Assembly (NCBI GenBank): GCA_030141605.1
Contig: JAQGDQ010000091.1
Location: 558,001-622,000 of the forward strand
DNA from: Tubiluchus corallicola
Taxonomy: Eukaryota; Priapulida; Priapulimorpha; Priapulimorphida; Tubiluchidae
DNA length: 64,000 nucleotides
Reading direction: 5' to 3'
The position numbers and the translations under genes were made by a program. The notes under the pieces were generated by a model. It was given only the letters and a program-made list of their open reading frames with translations. It had not been told where the DNA came from and searched no databases. This document shows positions 21,401 through 40,624 of this stretch, one piece after another. Positions within the stretch are counted from its first letter, which is position 1. Every line of letters starts with the position of its first letter.

Positions 21401-22421
21401 GCTTCTTTTAAAACTGCATAGTCATTCAGTACAATAACATTCACCGAGCCAAGATACATATGCATGACACTGGAAAAAACAATTTTTTAAAATAATATGC
21501 CTAGGCGAACAGCAGAGAGGTCACTATGTATGTTTGACAGCAAATTGGACAAAGCCAAACCTGGCCAATAAATGGATGGTTGATCACTGGTAAAATTGCT
21601 TCTGGACATAGATAGCATATAAATCACTGACAAACAATTTTCCTGGCAGTCACCAATCAATTTAATAAATAGACCAACCAGGACTAAGCAACTTCGGTTA
21701 TTAACTATATACCAACAACCACTCAGCTACATGCACTAAAATTTGTTGTTAAGAACAAGTAAAAAGTCGTCAATTGCAAACTCAGAAAGCATTCTGTATA
21801 ATAAACCTCTATATTAGATACACATAGCAAAAAAAGTCTACACGTAGCTTGTTGTGTTTGCAAGCTGTCTCATAAAAATATTTAGTTGCACAAGGCAACT
21901 TTTGCATGGGTAACCACTAATTAGTTTCCTGGCCTGATTTGGTTTTGCATGGTGAAAATTGCATCATCGCATGCACATAAGGTAGTAGGATGAAATTGTG
22001 TGAGTCCGAAAAATAAGCACAATTAATAAAAATCTGTGTGCAGCAAAGTTCAAAAAACAGTAATATCTAGCATGTGTGAGATTTTACTTCATGCGTAATG
22101 GTATGATAAAAAATAAGATTATATGCTTATAACTAATTAATTATAATTTGCATAGAATTCTGCAAACAGTTTCTTCAATAAACTGCAAATAAAATGAACT
22201 GAGCATAGAAAATTTGTAAAAACTAAATTTGATGAATACATAGCTTACCTTCCATATTTCTCAGCCAGCTTACAAATAGTAATTTGGGATTTCTTTCCGA
22301 GGAAAGGCAAGTATCCAAAGACAGGTATGCCCCATGGACCAGGTGGGAGATTTTTTGGTCTTGCGAGATACCAATATGCCACGTACAACACAACAGCAAG
22401 AGTAATAAACAGAAATGTCAT
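10318..22421 (-). CDS. Cytochrome P450, CYP2 clan, complete, seven exons
   Basis: Exons on the minus strand: 22421-22249, 21469-21291, 13690-13163, 12670-12555, 12396-12279, 11378-11169, 10499-10318 (stop 10320-10318). All are GT-AG, phases agree, and they join to 1506 bases = 501 residues, the normal P450 length. Visible landmarks: N-terminal membrane anchor (residues ~2-20), proline hinge [12 protein letters not shown]-helix [10 protein letters not shown]-helix oxygen-binding [10 protein letters not shown]-helix ExxR (EIMR), PERF (KPERFLD), and the haem-thiolate loop [10 protein letters not shown] with the axial Cys, completed across the exon 6/7 junction. The protein is therefore predicted to be an intact ER-anchored monooxygenase that uses P450 reductase. 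The clan is clear from FGFGKRSL-like and VPFSLG motifs; the subfamily and substrate are not. Start at 22421 was chosen over an in-frame ATG at 22442 (see findings). Intron 2 (13691-21290) is 7.6 kb of mobile elements. Confidence 0.95.
11581..11752. repeat. Perfect inverted repeat: 79-bp arms, 14-bp loop
   Basis: The left arm 11581-11659 and right arm 11674-11752 are exact reverse complements over all 79 positions, separated by 14 bases (11660-11673). Complementarity stops abruptly at both outer edges. It lies in the P450 intron between exons 6 and 5, so it is transcribed with the gene and would fold into a very long perfect RNA hairpin. No flanking target duplication is evident. Confidence 0.97.
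11757..12000 (-). repeat. tRNA-derived SINE (second family)
   Basis: On the minus strand the head (about 11998 downward) has an A-box-like GCAGTTGCCTAGTGGTTA and, about 40 bases later, a B-box-like GGGTTCAAATACCA, the layout of a tRNA-derived RNA polymerase III promoter. A ~170-bp body of unknown origin follows and runs up to the edge of the perfect hairpin. The body differs from the SINE at 5794. The short inner open frames have no protein resemblance. Confidence 0.6.
13945..14073 (+). repeat. Candidate 5' LTR of the Gypsy element
   Basis: A 129-bp segment begins TGTTATAACA and ends GGTTATAACA, giving the canonical TG...CA boundaries, contains an AATAAA near 14029, and ends 24 bases before the gag start codon at 14098. 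No matching copy follows the element, so it cannot be confirmed by pairing; the 3' LTR seems lost. Confidence 0.4.
14098..14900 (+). pseudogene. Gypsy gag, frameshifted
   Basis: Gag starts at 14098 ([10 protein letters not shown]) and hits a stop within 30 codons; it continues in other frames at 14175-14372 and 14405-14760, including the segment [14 protein letters not shown] typical of Ty3/Gypsy gag. A run of eight A near 14760 marks a further shift into the zinc-knuckle frame. Both knuckles are damaged: in [13 protein letters not shown] the metal-binding His is missing, and in [16 protein letters not shown] the first Cys is Tyr. Confidence 0.8.
14900..16694 (+). pseudogene. Gypsy pol remnant (protease, reverse transcriptase, RNase H), integrase mostly deleted
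   Basis: The order is Ty3/Gypsy. The aspartic protease ([12 protein letters not shown]) and RT linker lie in 14900-15567. RT lies in 15567-15917, with [14 protein letters not shown] and a catalytic box reading YLVNVT where related elements have an Asp after YL. RNase H starts in 16031-16381 ([19 protein letters not shown]). Each part is in a different frame or separated by stops. Directly after, 16452-16694 encodes only an acidic C-terminal tail ending [17 protein letters not shown], the usual end of such polyproteins, so most of RNase H and the integrase core have been deleted. The element is dead. It lies antisense to the host P450 gene in intron 2. Confidence 0.85.
16768..17262 (+). repeat. 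Left inverted arm of the TTAA element
   Basis: It pairs with 20148-20628. Homology stops at the shared AAAATTTTGGCCAGC; beyond that the sequences are unrelated. Confidence 0.85.
17390..19057. repeat. TCTCTG/TCTCTGTG satellite with two identical-type islands
   Basis: About 1.67 kb of CTGTCTCTCTGTG-type repeats. Two islands interrupt it, 17586-17672 and 17936-18016. Each reads CTGTATTTCAACATTATCTC, then TTTCTTTAATAAAG, then an ATT run, so a ~350-bp block of satellite plus island was duplicated. The open frames of up to 559 codons on both strands are a trivial consequence of a stop-free repeat. Confidence 0.95.
19448..19507 (+). other. Possible short coding exon with CXXC-like cysteines
   Basis: ATG at 19448 opens [20 protein letters not shown] and is followed exactly by a donor-like AAG|GTATTAG at 19507/19508. 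The basic residues followed by CRxCxxC resemble the start of a CXXC zinc finger. It sits inside the TTAA element, so it could be the first exon of a lost transposase or a captured host exon. Twenty codons are too few for a firm call. Confidence 0.25.
20148..20628 (-). repeat. Right inverted arm of the TTAA element
   Basis: Reverse complement of the left arm with about 80% identity by eye and several small indels. The outer end GGAATGACTC abuts TTAA. Confidence 0.85.
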
Positions 22422-24860
22422 GGTGTACTGTTGAAAAAGCAAAATAAACTGCTAGTGTTACAAAAATAGCATAGATTTACTCCAAGAATTATTAATGTTC
22501 CGCATAGTTCACGTTTGACAGTAGAGAAAAGAACAATTTGAAATGTGCATCATGCAGTGAAGAATAAGAACCAACAAAGCATTTGTATGTCGGAATTTTG
22601 TTCAAGTTCATCTCACCGAAACATAAGAATGCAATATGCATGTCCAGGCTATTTAATTTTCAAACATAAGTTTAACTCACTTCATGTATTGTATAATATT
22701 TCTTGTCACTTTTGTGTCTTTTAAATATACTTTTTAAGCTTTTTATATATTTTTCAATTTTATGTTGTGATGTAATTCAACCTGTTTGGTTGTAATAACA
22801 TTTAAACTTACACATTAAATAATACAGACAAAAATTAAAAACCGTACAAAAAAATGTGACCAAAACAACAAGTTTCAGGTTATTTCGAAAATCAACTGCA
22901 TACATTTACTCTCTCATACCACAACAGAAATCAATGGTATATGTGCTAGTCATTCCAGTAAAGTGGTAGGGCCTAATGACTCAATAATCTTATTTAAAAA
23001 TCAGTTGGATTTTTGATAAGAAGCAACAAGAGAGGAAGTAATGATGTACAGCAGTAACTGCACAATTTTGACGCTAATAAAGCACTGTTAACAAAGTGGT
23101 GCTACTGCACCACTCACAATTTGATGCACTTATTTCCATTTTGCACAAAATGCCAATATCCAACCTTGATTTTAATACCAACCATGTTTGTATTGAAATT
23201 TCGAAGCACGGACAGTAGCACCTTGTTTCTTTATATAGTGTACCCACAATAAAGTAAAGTACTCACACTATTACACCCATGTAATGAATTCATGAAATAC
23301 CACTTTTTTATCAATAGTAAAAAGGGTACGTTTCTTTTTGAAACAGCCAAATACACACACTCTGACGTGATTGAATTAAGTGTTAATATTTAGCAAGTTG
23401 TGTCATTATGAATCACTGCAGGTACAGCAGTGGCTGACTGCTGTTACAGTATCAAGTTACAAGGTTGTGTGTCTGCTCACTAATGATTACACCTGGCTGT
23501 ACATAAAAGATTTTCATGAATTAATAATGTCGCAATGTTTTTAATCGGATCACTTATGATAGAAGCGGCTGTACGGAAAAGACTTTTGTGCATTCATACA
23601 GACGCAAAAAGTTTTTAACCAATGGGAAAATACTTAACAGGTTTTTTTTCAGCATATTTTAATGCAGCTGTTCATTCGTTAAGCTTATTTACTTTTATTA
23701 CATAAATATATATAATCTGAAATGAAAACATCAAGCTTTTTGGGGAGCAGTCACGCTCTTCCAGCTAAAAAATAGGAAGCAATAGCAAGAATTTGCAGAG
23801 TGAAACGCGATCCCGGTCAGTCTAAAATGACGTAATAAGTCGTTATGTAGTAAGGCGTTATACCGACTAACCAGATAATTATATTTTTCTTCAAAAAACA
23901 AATGTGACACTAACGGAGCTCCGCGGCAATAAAATGTAATGGGCTAATGGTTCGGCCATAGATAATGAGTCCGGCCAACAAATGCGAGTGTTTGGCAAAA
24001 TAGATATTCTTTGAGTAGCTAAAAAAATTCGGATTTTTTTCGCGTCACCGCTCTAGGATATGCGATTTATCGTCCTAGATAGTTCGCATTGAACTACACA
24101 ATGCTCCTTCCTCTCTTAAACTTATTAAATCTTAACCTTTGCGCTTATTTTGTACTTTTGTATGTAATACAGTTTTTCCAGCACAATTTAATTCCTTGCA
24201 ATGACAGTTATAATGCCTGTAATTTTATTTACTTTGTGTTTAAAATTATGTGTATAGATTTTCCAGTTGAGTTGTTCATCAATGAATATGCCTGACTAAT
24301 GAATACTTGATCACATATTTCTTTTAAAGTTGGGCGTCATTAATTAAGAATAATTTCAAAATTGGCACTAATTCGTTGATTTATATTCTAACTGAACGAG
24401 AATATATAATTTGATTTCTTAATGTTAATTTATTGACTGTAAGCTAATCGGTAACATAACAATTTAAATTCTTCATATTGCGAACTCTGTATTTATTAAA
24501 TTAGTGTCAACAAGAAATATTTGTCAACTGCAAAGAGACGAAGCAAAAGTCTACTACTGCAGAAATTCGGGTATTTATATGCAAAATAAATAAAAGTGGA
24601 CCTAATGTTGCTCACTAGCTGGGGGTAAATCATTGTACTGATATCCATCTACTTTAACATAATATTACCAGTTAACTAACTTTTGAACCAAGAATGAGAC
24701 GCGTATAACTGTAATTCCATAATAGTTTTATGACGGACATAATAATTGTATCATGACTGACAGTGTCAGAGGGTTTTGATCAGTTATCAAGTCGGTGATT
24801 ATGAAACAGCCATGCACACAAGATAAATTTTATAAATACTGCATCATTTTAAGAAGAAGT
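22422..24860. other. Spacer upstream of the P450 gene
   Basis: The minus-strand promoter and 5' UTR of the P450 gene should start here. I see no exon of another gene, RNA gene or clear mobile element, and no convincing TATA-plus-initiator arrangement can be singled out in this AT-rich sequence. Confidence 0.4.
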
Positions 24861-24869
24861 CAACGAAGT

Positions 24870-25075
24870 TCAGCCATTTTTTTTCATAAAACCAACTTGG
24901 ATGTCATAATAGAATTTTATTTTGAAGAAGGAACGGAGTAAATTGACGAAAAAAATTCCGTAATTAGAGAGAACAGTAGAGATAGAGATAGGTCGGCTAT
25001 TCGAAACCAATGGCTGAAGGTGAATATCAAATAAAACATGGGATAAGTGAGTCTGGAAAATACCCGATATTGTAG
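24870..25075 (-). pseudogene. LINE reverse-transcriptase fragment
   Basis: On the minus strand, partial frames read GIFPDSL, SNSRPISISTVLS and FYYDIQVGFMKK, in the order and spacing of the LINE RT blocks GxFPDxLK, NYRPISxLPxLSK and QxGFR. Stops interrupt each frame. The rest of the element is missing. Confidence 0.65.
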
Positions 25076-26002
25076 AAATTTGTAGCACAATACTATTTTT
25101 ATTGAATAAGGCCTACTATGCGCACCTAGTGGTAGTATTTATCAATTTTGCTTGTGATTATTTATCAACTTCGTCGTTTTGTTCGTCAACTTTTCTGCGT
25201 CAGCCGTCTGGACTTTAGATACCCCGGAATGAAGATAAATTTTCTGGATTGTAATGCTTTGATATATTCTCATTTTTGTTTTTTCACACTGATTTCAAAT
25301 TAGAAATAGTAAATACACATACACACTTCCAAATGTTTATAAATGTTTGCTCAGACAAGAGCAAAACATTTTTGGATCCGTGATGGTATAATAAAATTAA
25401 AAATATGTGCGCTAAAATTATATGCAGTCAGGACTTGGGAGATTCGTTTCTGACTACCTCTTCGTCTGTATAACTGGAAGTACAATTCGTACTCGTGGTT
25501 TCGGTGATTCATTCCATTTTTTTCTAATTTTTTTATAATTTACATTAAACTGAGAAGTGTAGCTGACATTGATAACCAATTCTCCATTTGCTACCATTCT
25601 CCTGCACCCCCATGACACTTATGCATATTTTAATGGCAATTGTTAGCTAATTATAGCACTTATTGTTTATCTTGTAATTTTGGTGTTAATTAGATGATAA
25701 ATGGAAAATGCCTATATCTATAGACAAAATGTTTTCACACATAGAGCTTTTCCACACTATGCTAGGTGAACACTATGTAGCAAAATACATTTAGCATCAG
25801 TCTAACAGGAAGATATTGCAGGACAACTGTAAACTCTTTCTCTATGTCAATAAAAAAACACAATTCTCTAATCAGAGCTTTACGAGTGATGTCACTTTAA
25901 TCAAACACTATTTCACAACTAAAAATTCAGTCTGTAGATACCATTACCTCTAATCAAAATCTAAGAGCTTTAAAAAGTTTTAAGCAATGTCAAGAATAAA
26001 AA

Positions 26003-26095
26003 AGTGTCAAGGATTCACTGCATATGAAAGTAGTACTAATTCACTACTAATTAAAGTAAGTACCCAAAATCCTTGACACTATTTAACTTTTTGAT
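26003..26095. repeat. Short inverted repeat around AAGTGTCAAGGATT
   Basis: AAGTGTCAAGGATT near 26003 is matched by AATCCTTGACACT near 26078, forming a ~13-bp stem with a ~60-base loop that itself has weaker self-complementarity (AGTAGTACTAA/TTCACTACTA region). It lies in the spacer before ICA1. It could be a decayed MITE; no target duplication was recognised. Confidence 0.5.
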
Positions 26096-27363
26096 ACTTC
26101 TTGATGCTGGTTTCCCTTTTTGTACTTGGTGTTTCCTAGGCACTGGTTTGCCCCTTTTCCCTGGACATACATGACTTGTTTTTTTCCTGTGATGCTCTAA
26201 TTAGTAAGACCCACAGATACAGACAAATAAGACAATTATTTACTGTCACTTAATTAACAAACGTCTAACACATTTTGCTTACTTCCAATGTGCTTGCTCC
26301 TTGGGCTATTTACTTTTACTGACTGATTTTCACTGAGAAGCGGCAAATGAAATTAGTTTTTTGCAGTTATTTTTCCATCTGTGATATGCTTGTTTCTGTT
26401 TACATGTCCATTATGAAGATGGGATGTGAACTTTGTATTTAACTTTTTGGCCATATATTAATGAACTAGCTTGTATCGCATTGTAAACTTCTGTTATTTT
26501 GGTTCATATTTGGTATGTTATTAGTACTAATTCTTGTTAAATAATGTATAAAGTTTTAAATGTTGACCTGTAATTTAAAAAGCTCACCATAATTGTGGTA
26601 TATTTTCTTTACAGGTTCTTGGTAAAGTTTAAATGACTTTTTGGAAGTCAACTTAGTTGGGTTATAAGACACTGTCAGGCAGTCTTACGCTGCTTGCGAA
26701 AGACCATGAGCACTGGATAGTAAGTTATGATTTTATTGCCTTTTGTTTTTTCTTTTCTTTTGGGGAACATTTGCGCTTTATGTGCAGTCATGTTCCAGTA
26801 GCCTTTCCCTCGGCAGCATTTAGGGTTGTAGTGCTTCTGTTGTGGAAAAAGTGACAAGGCTTTCAATCCCAAAAAACTCAGTTTTGCTTCAGTGCAATGC
26901 CAGTATCTGTGCTTCATTAGAATGCCATGTAATTAATAACGAAAGATTTAGCTGCACCTGCATTTTTGCAGTTTATATGCTGTGTCAGTAAGTGTAAAGT
27001 ACTAGACCAGAAACTTACTTCTTTTAAAATTTAACGCCAAAATTTCATACCGATGTTTTTCGTTAATTCTCAAACCATTATGACTGCTATTCTAGTACTT
27101 TCGTACTGGTAGTAATCTAATACTTAATAGCAGAACAATGCAACCTAATGCAAGTAAGTATGACCAAGAAGTATGACCATTGCAGTTTCAAAATGAAATC
27201 AGTGCACATCGTAGCACTTAAAACAGTATGTATTTACTTTATGAGTATGCAAATTTAGTACCATTGCCATGTACCAAATTCATGACTTTAGAAGGTAATG
27301 CAGTGTGTAGAGTAGCTATAAATGTGATGTAACCTGTTTTAAAAAAAGAGTGTGACATTATAG

Positions 27364-35279
<7,916 letters not shown>

Positions 35280-38050
35280 ATTATGAATAATACTTAGAAC
35301 AACAGAATGGCTGGCAGAGAGAATTTTTTTTGAAAAACTTATGCATGTTTGTGCTTGTCTTTGAAATTATCAGAGGCCCTATCAGAAATTATATTAATTT
35401 TGCTATGGAGAATATCTGGCCTTTGCAAAAAAAGGCTAAAACATGGTAATATTCAAGTTGAACAACAAGGTGTTTTTTCTGTTTAGGTGTGTTAGCATGG
35501 CAGTTCATCAGAGATTTTGTTATATCTTATGTCATCTCTTCGTGTTAGTAGTCTATTGTAGTTTTTTATTTATTTTTTGACAGAAGTTTTATGGCTAGGA
35601 AAGATAGCACTGATGTGCCAGGCCTATCTGTACTGTGGAACTAATTTCTAATCAAAAATGGGCACTCTATAATTATGATAGAACGCTTAATGAATCCAGA
35701 AAAGCTTTTGGGTCTTTACAATAACATTCTCATTTTTATACAGTATACATGACAAATTTAGTATTAATTATACCAACATACGAATTTCTAATTAACTTTA
35801 CGTGGTATCTAATGGTAAGTGGTTTGTATATGTGATAGATACATTCCAAAGAAAACTTTATTTTATTTTATTTAAAAGTACACAGAACCTTAATATATAA
35901 TATGTATATAGTATTATATATATATGTATATGTATATACATACAATATACAATAATATACTGGAGACGGATTTATTCATATTATTATTATTATATTTAAG
36001 TGAAGTATTTTGTGTTAGATGTGTGACCCTTGGAGAAGTAAGATACATTGGAGATTAGAAAAATATTGCTGAATATTTGTTTAGTAATTCATACTAATTA
36101 TATACATAACTAAAATTATTTCTCTGGCTATATGTTTTCAAATTTGATATAAATGACACAATATGCATGTTAAGAATATCTCAACGTTGAGTGCTTCACT
36201 AGGCAATATTTTGTAAATTTCTGCAATTAATAACTTGTAACAGTTGTTGACTATCGACAAATTAAGTCCTTATTTTCTTTATGAGATATTTGAAATTGAT
36301 GAGATTGCTCAAACAGTAATCTGCTAAAACGATAATAAACCATTGTTCCAATCAAAGTGTTACCTGTTCAAATCAAAGATTACTGTGACATTTGATCTTT
36401 TATTTGTTTCTTACGCATGTATTAACGTATTAATTACATTCCGTAGTGGCTAGATGAGCATCTTCAGTTGAACATAAGTCATACAACAGAAGGCAAAACC
36501 AAAAAACACACACACACAGTAGATATAGATATAGATAGATAGATAGACAGTAAATGATTAAATGATTTTAGCAATGTCTTATTGGCTCAAGGTCATACAG
36601 TGGAGTGAATATAGTAACATTTTGATTTATTGTAAAATATCAGTAGTAAATGGCCAGTGATTTTTATCTGCAACAAAGAAAAATGGGCAGTATGTACAAA
36701 ATGTTGTCGCACAACATTTTTATGGAATCCCAGATCTCGGCCTGTAAAGGGTCATGCAGAGGTCCTTAAAACAGGAATCTATGAACAGCACTGATTGGCA
36801 TATCAAAGTAACGCCATACCGTCTTCTTCTATTGTTAGTTTTACAAGGTTGTGAAGGTCAGCATATCCAAGGAAAATGCAAGTTACTTCCTTCACATAAA
36901 AACTTAAATATTTGCTTCATAAAGTTGCAAAGAGTACAACTAAAAAAATTAATAAGCAACTAAAAATTTGGGAAAATAAAGAGAGGAAAAGGTGCCGTTT
37001 GGCAGCATCAATAATGTTTTCATGATGTGCGATATAGGCTACTGCCGCAGTCTAGTTTGCATTGACTTCCCATTGATTGGCTTTAATGAACAATAAAATC
37101 TGTCCCTCAAGGGCTGTTGCGATTGTATACTTTGAGCTGGTAACCAAAAGTGCTGTTCAACTTTTAAAAAGTAAGCTTGAATGAAACTGTAAACACTGAA
37201 AACTATAAAAGCAGTATGAACCCCCCCTCCAAAAAAGTAATTTGTTTTACAGTTTTACCTAAAACAATTTTACATTTGTTTATCAGAAAAATGGCGAATT
37301 TGTTTTTTTTTCAAATATGTGAAAGCTCATAGTTAAAGGTAAAGTTATTACGATGGCCCGTGTCCTTATCATAACCTTGAATATAGATTGCTTTGCTTTA
37401 GTTCCTGCTGATTAAACACCATGCATACTTTCAAGACAGGCGTTTCGCAATGACATAAATGTTGCTTATTTGTCGTGCTTAATCAGCGACAACTGTTGCC
37501 AGCCCCTTAAAATTCTTTTCAGAAAATAGAATAAAACTGGAAGGTTATATTGTTATCGCTATGGATTTCTTCTTTGCAGCATATTACTGATCAAACGTCT
37601 GGGCTGTCAAATTGTTACGCAGATGTTTCTCGTTGACACAGGGTTTCATTCACTAACGTAAACTAAGCAAAAGATTCTGGCGATTGTGGCTAGCTTTATA
37701 TTTACTTAATAAATTTTGTATTACATTTAATGATTAAAGCAAGAATGTGCGCTTTGTCGAAAAACTGAGAAAGGGAAAATTTAATAATTGTGGTATTTTA
37801 TAGTAAGCGTTTTACCTAGTAATTTTTTGCCCTACTGTGCCTTTTGATATGATACAAAATGTCCATGTGGTAATTCACGGACCCATCTATAAACAAGGCA
37901 GCCCCATTTATAAAGATAGAATCTGTTGTGTTTTGTCGGCCAGTTGGTGACTGGATAAATTAAACTGGTGATAAGCCTTGTACAACACTCACTTGAATTC
38001 GGTTATAGTCACTGGTGACTATGCCTGCAATTCTGCGGATCCAAATTGCA
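35280..38050. other. ICA1 3' UTR and spacer
   Basis: No further coding exon was recognised. It contains impure TA tracts (about 35895-35957) and a CA plus GATA tract (about 36508-36549). Confidence 0.5.
36334..36339 (+). promoter_or_regulatory. Candidate polyadenylation signal of ICA1
   Basis: AATAAA about 1.05 kb after the ICA1 stop, the first canonical hexamer I see on this strand downstream of the gene. An upstream variant signal may be used instead. Confidence 0.35.
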
Positions 38051-38059
38051 AAGTCTCTG

Positions 38060-38500
38060 CGTTACCAAGTTTTCAAACAAAAAACACCCATAATCCATTT
38101 ATCAAAACAGGCCTGAGTCTCTTTCCAAATGTTCGAGTTGCAAAAAAGTTGTTCATGCTAACGACCAGTAACCAAATGGAAAGGTTATTTTGCAAAGTTT
38201 TTGCAATAGCCACTTACCAGTTGTTCTAGTGTGCCCGGGCTACAAAGTGCCTAGTAACCAAGTGCTCGGTTGTGCCCTGTCCTAATTACCTATGAGTTAG
38301 CATCGCCGCATTAACAAGCGTCCAAATAAATTGCATTCACGCAGTTATAAAGTATTCGAGTTATGTTTATGCGTTAATTTTACCAAATGTCCGAGTTACC
38401 AAACATTTCAGACATAAATGTCCATGCAGTAAGTGTTCAGATTACCAAGATGTGCATAAGTGCTCACATTATTTACCTCGTAGTCCGGATGTTCACATGG
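38060..38500. repeat. Degenerate minisatellite, ~18-bp motif
   Basis: Variants of a motif like AATGTTCGAGTTACCAA recur in the same orientation: AAATGTTCGAGTTGCAA, GTATTCGAGTTATG, AAATGTCCGAGTTACCAA and AAGTGTTCAGATTACCAA, plus weaker forms. Copies are too diverged and unevenly spaced for a young satellite, suggesting an old decayed array. Confidence 0.55.
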
Positions 38501-38682
38501 AGAGTCTGGACATCAAGTCGCTGGGTTTTGAATTTAAAAAAAACCACGACTCTATGTTGTTAAAACTACAATCCTGGCACTCTAGAAACTTAGTATCAGG
38601 TTTTCCCAAATTCCTCTATAAAATACTAAATTTTGTATAATATCTTTATGAGCTGTGGACATTTTTATATGCAGTTAAGCAC

Positions 38683-38803
38683 TCTTCAAGCTGGAATCTA
38701 GCTTTCAGTCCTAGGTCTTACTTAATGAAGATACCTTGCGCCAGGACAGGAACCCTCATCAACGGAAGCTTGTATTTTAAGACGAGATACTGAGTCTTTT
38801 GCA
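38683..38803 (-). repeat. tRNA-derived SINE, copy 2
   Basis: On the minus strand, GACTCAGTATCTCGTCTTA (A-box region) is followed by GAGGGTTCCTGTCC (B-box region), and the body ends TAGATTCCAGCTTG, matching the tail of copy 1 (5794-5922). Confidence 0.45.
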
Positions 38804-39660
38804 TGCTTCTATTGAAATGTGTTATCTCGTACAATTATGTTATTTAATTATGTAATTTAGCGTTTGTAAACAGCACACACGGCATTAGCTAATGATAATA
38901 ATCTGCTCTCAGACACCACATCAATCCATACATTGCATGGCACTGCGACCACCTGCACACTACCTGATCGATGAGCGACGAACGACTTCACTCGCACGGA
39001 CAGTTTCCTATAGAATGATATGACACTGCATAAAGAATCGAAACGCACAGGTAGTTTGCACAGGTATGCGGTCGTGGAACGTACAGTGACAGTTGCAAAT
39101 TTGTGATTACGTTCAATCAATTGAGTTTTGATGATCAGGCATGTTTAATCTTTGTTGCCTTTTGAGTTGCGCTTGAGTTTCGTTGCAGTAACTAGACGCA
39201 TTTGTGTAAATAGTGAGATGATTCGATTTGTCAATGCTATCATAATAAATTCAAATTGGGCCTGAAACAGCACAACTTTTGTGTGAGCATTAATATGGTA
39301 TGTCGTTAATGTTACGCACTGGCTTCACTGAGTTCTGAAGTTCATCCTTTCGGTGAATCAGGGCAATTTTCGATTCTCATGTCCGGATTGTCATCTTGAG
39401 ATAACCTTGATGCTATCGTCGCGGTGTACATCATTTATGAGATCATTCATTGCGACCGATCTGTTGTAAGCGCTTTTAATCAATTAATTAATAGTCGTAG
39501 AAAGAGTACAAAGTCGGTGCTCATGTTCAAAAACTTACAAAGAGTAATATAAATAATGGGATCAGTGATTTCGCTGTTTTTCTAATGAAATTTGATCCCC
39601 TTTCTCCACTCTCTTAATTACTTTCTTAATCGCAAGCAAACTCTCTCTCATTCTCTATGT

Positions 39661-40122
<462 letters not shown>

Positions 40123-40404
40123 GTTGATCTTTTTCCGTCCTCCTTTTAATTTTTCGCCCCCCCCTTTTATCTTTTTTCCCACTTTCACTTGCTCACTGTT
40201 TTGCCCCTTTTCCTTCAGCTCTCTTCTCCCTTTTTTATCCCCAGTATAGCACTTCTCGATGTTGCTTACTAAATGTCTTAAACAACATGTGCTGCTTGTT
40301 TGACAACCTGTGTAACTTTTTATTTTAAAGAGATATTAATCATTTAACACAGTATTCGTCTCAACACAATATTGCTGTGACCTTTATTGCGTTTATTCAA
40401 AACA

Positions 40405-40590
<186 letters not shown>

Positions 40591-40624
40591 ATTAATCTTC
40601 CATTTTAAAATACATTTTTGCAAT

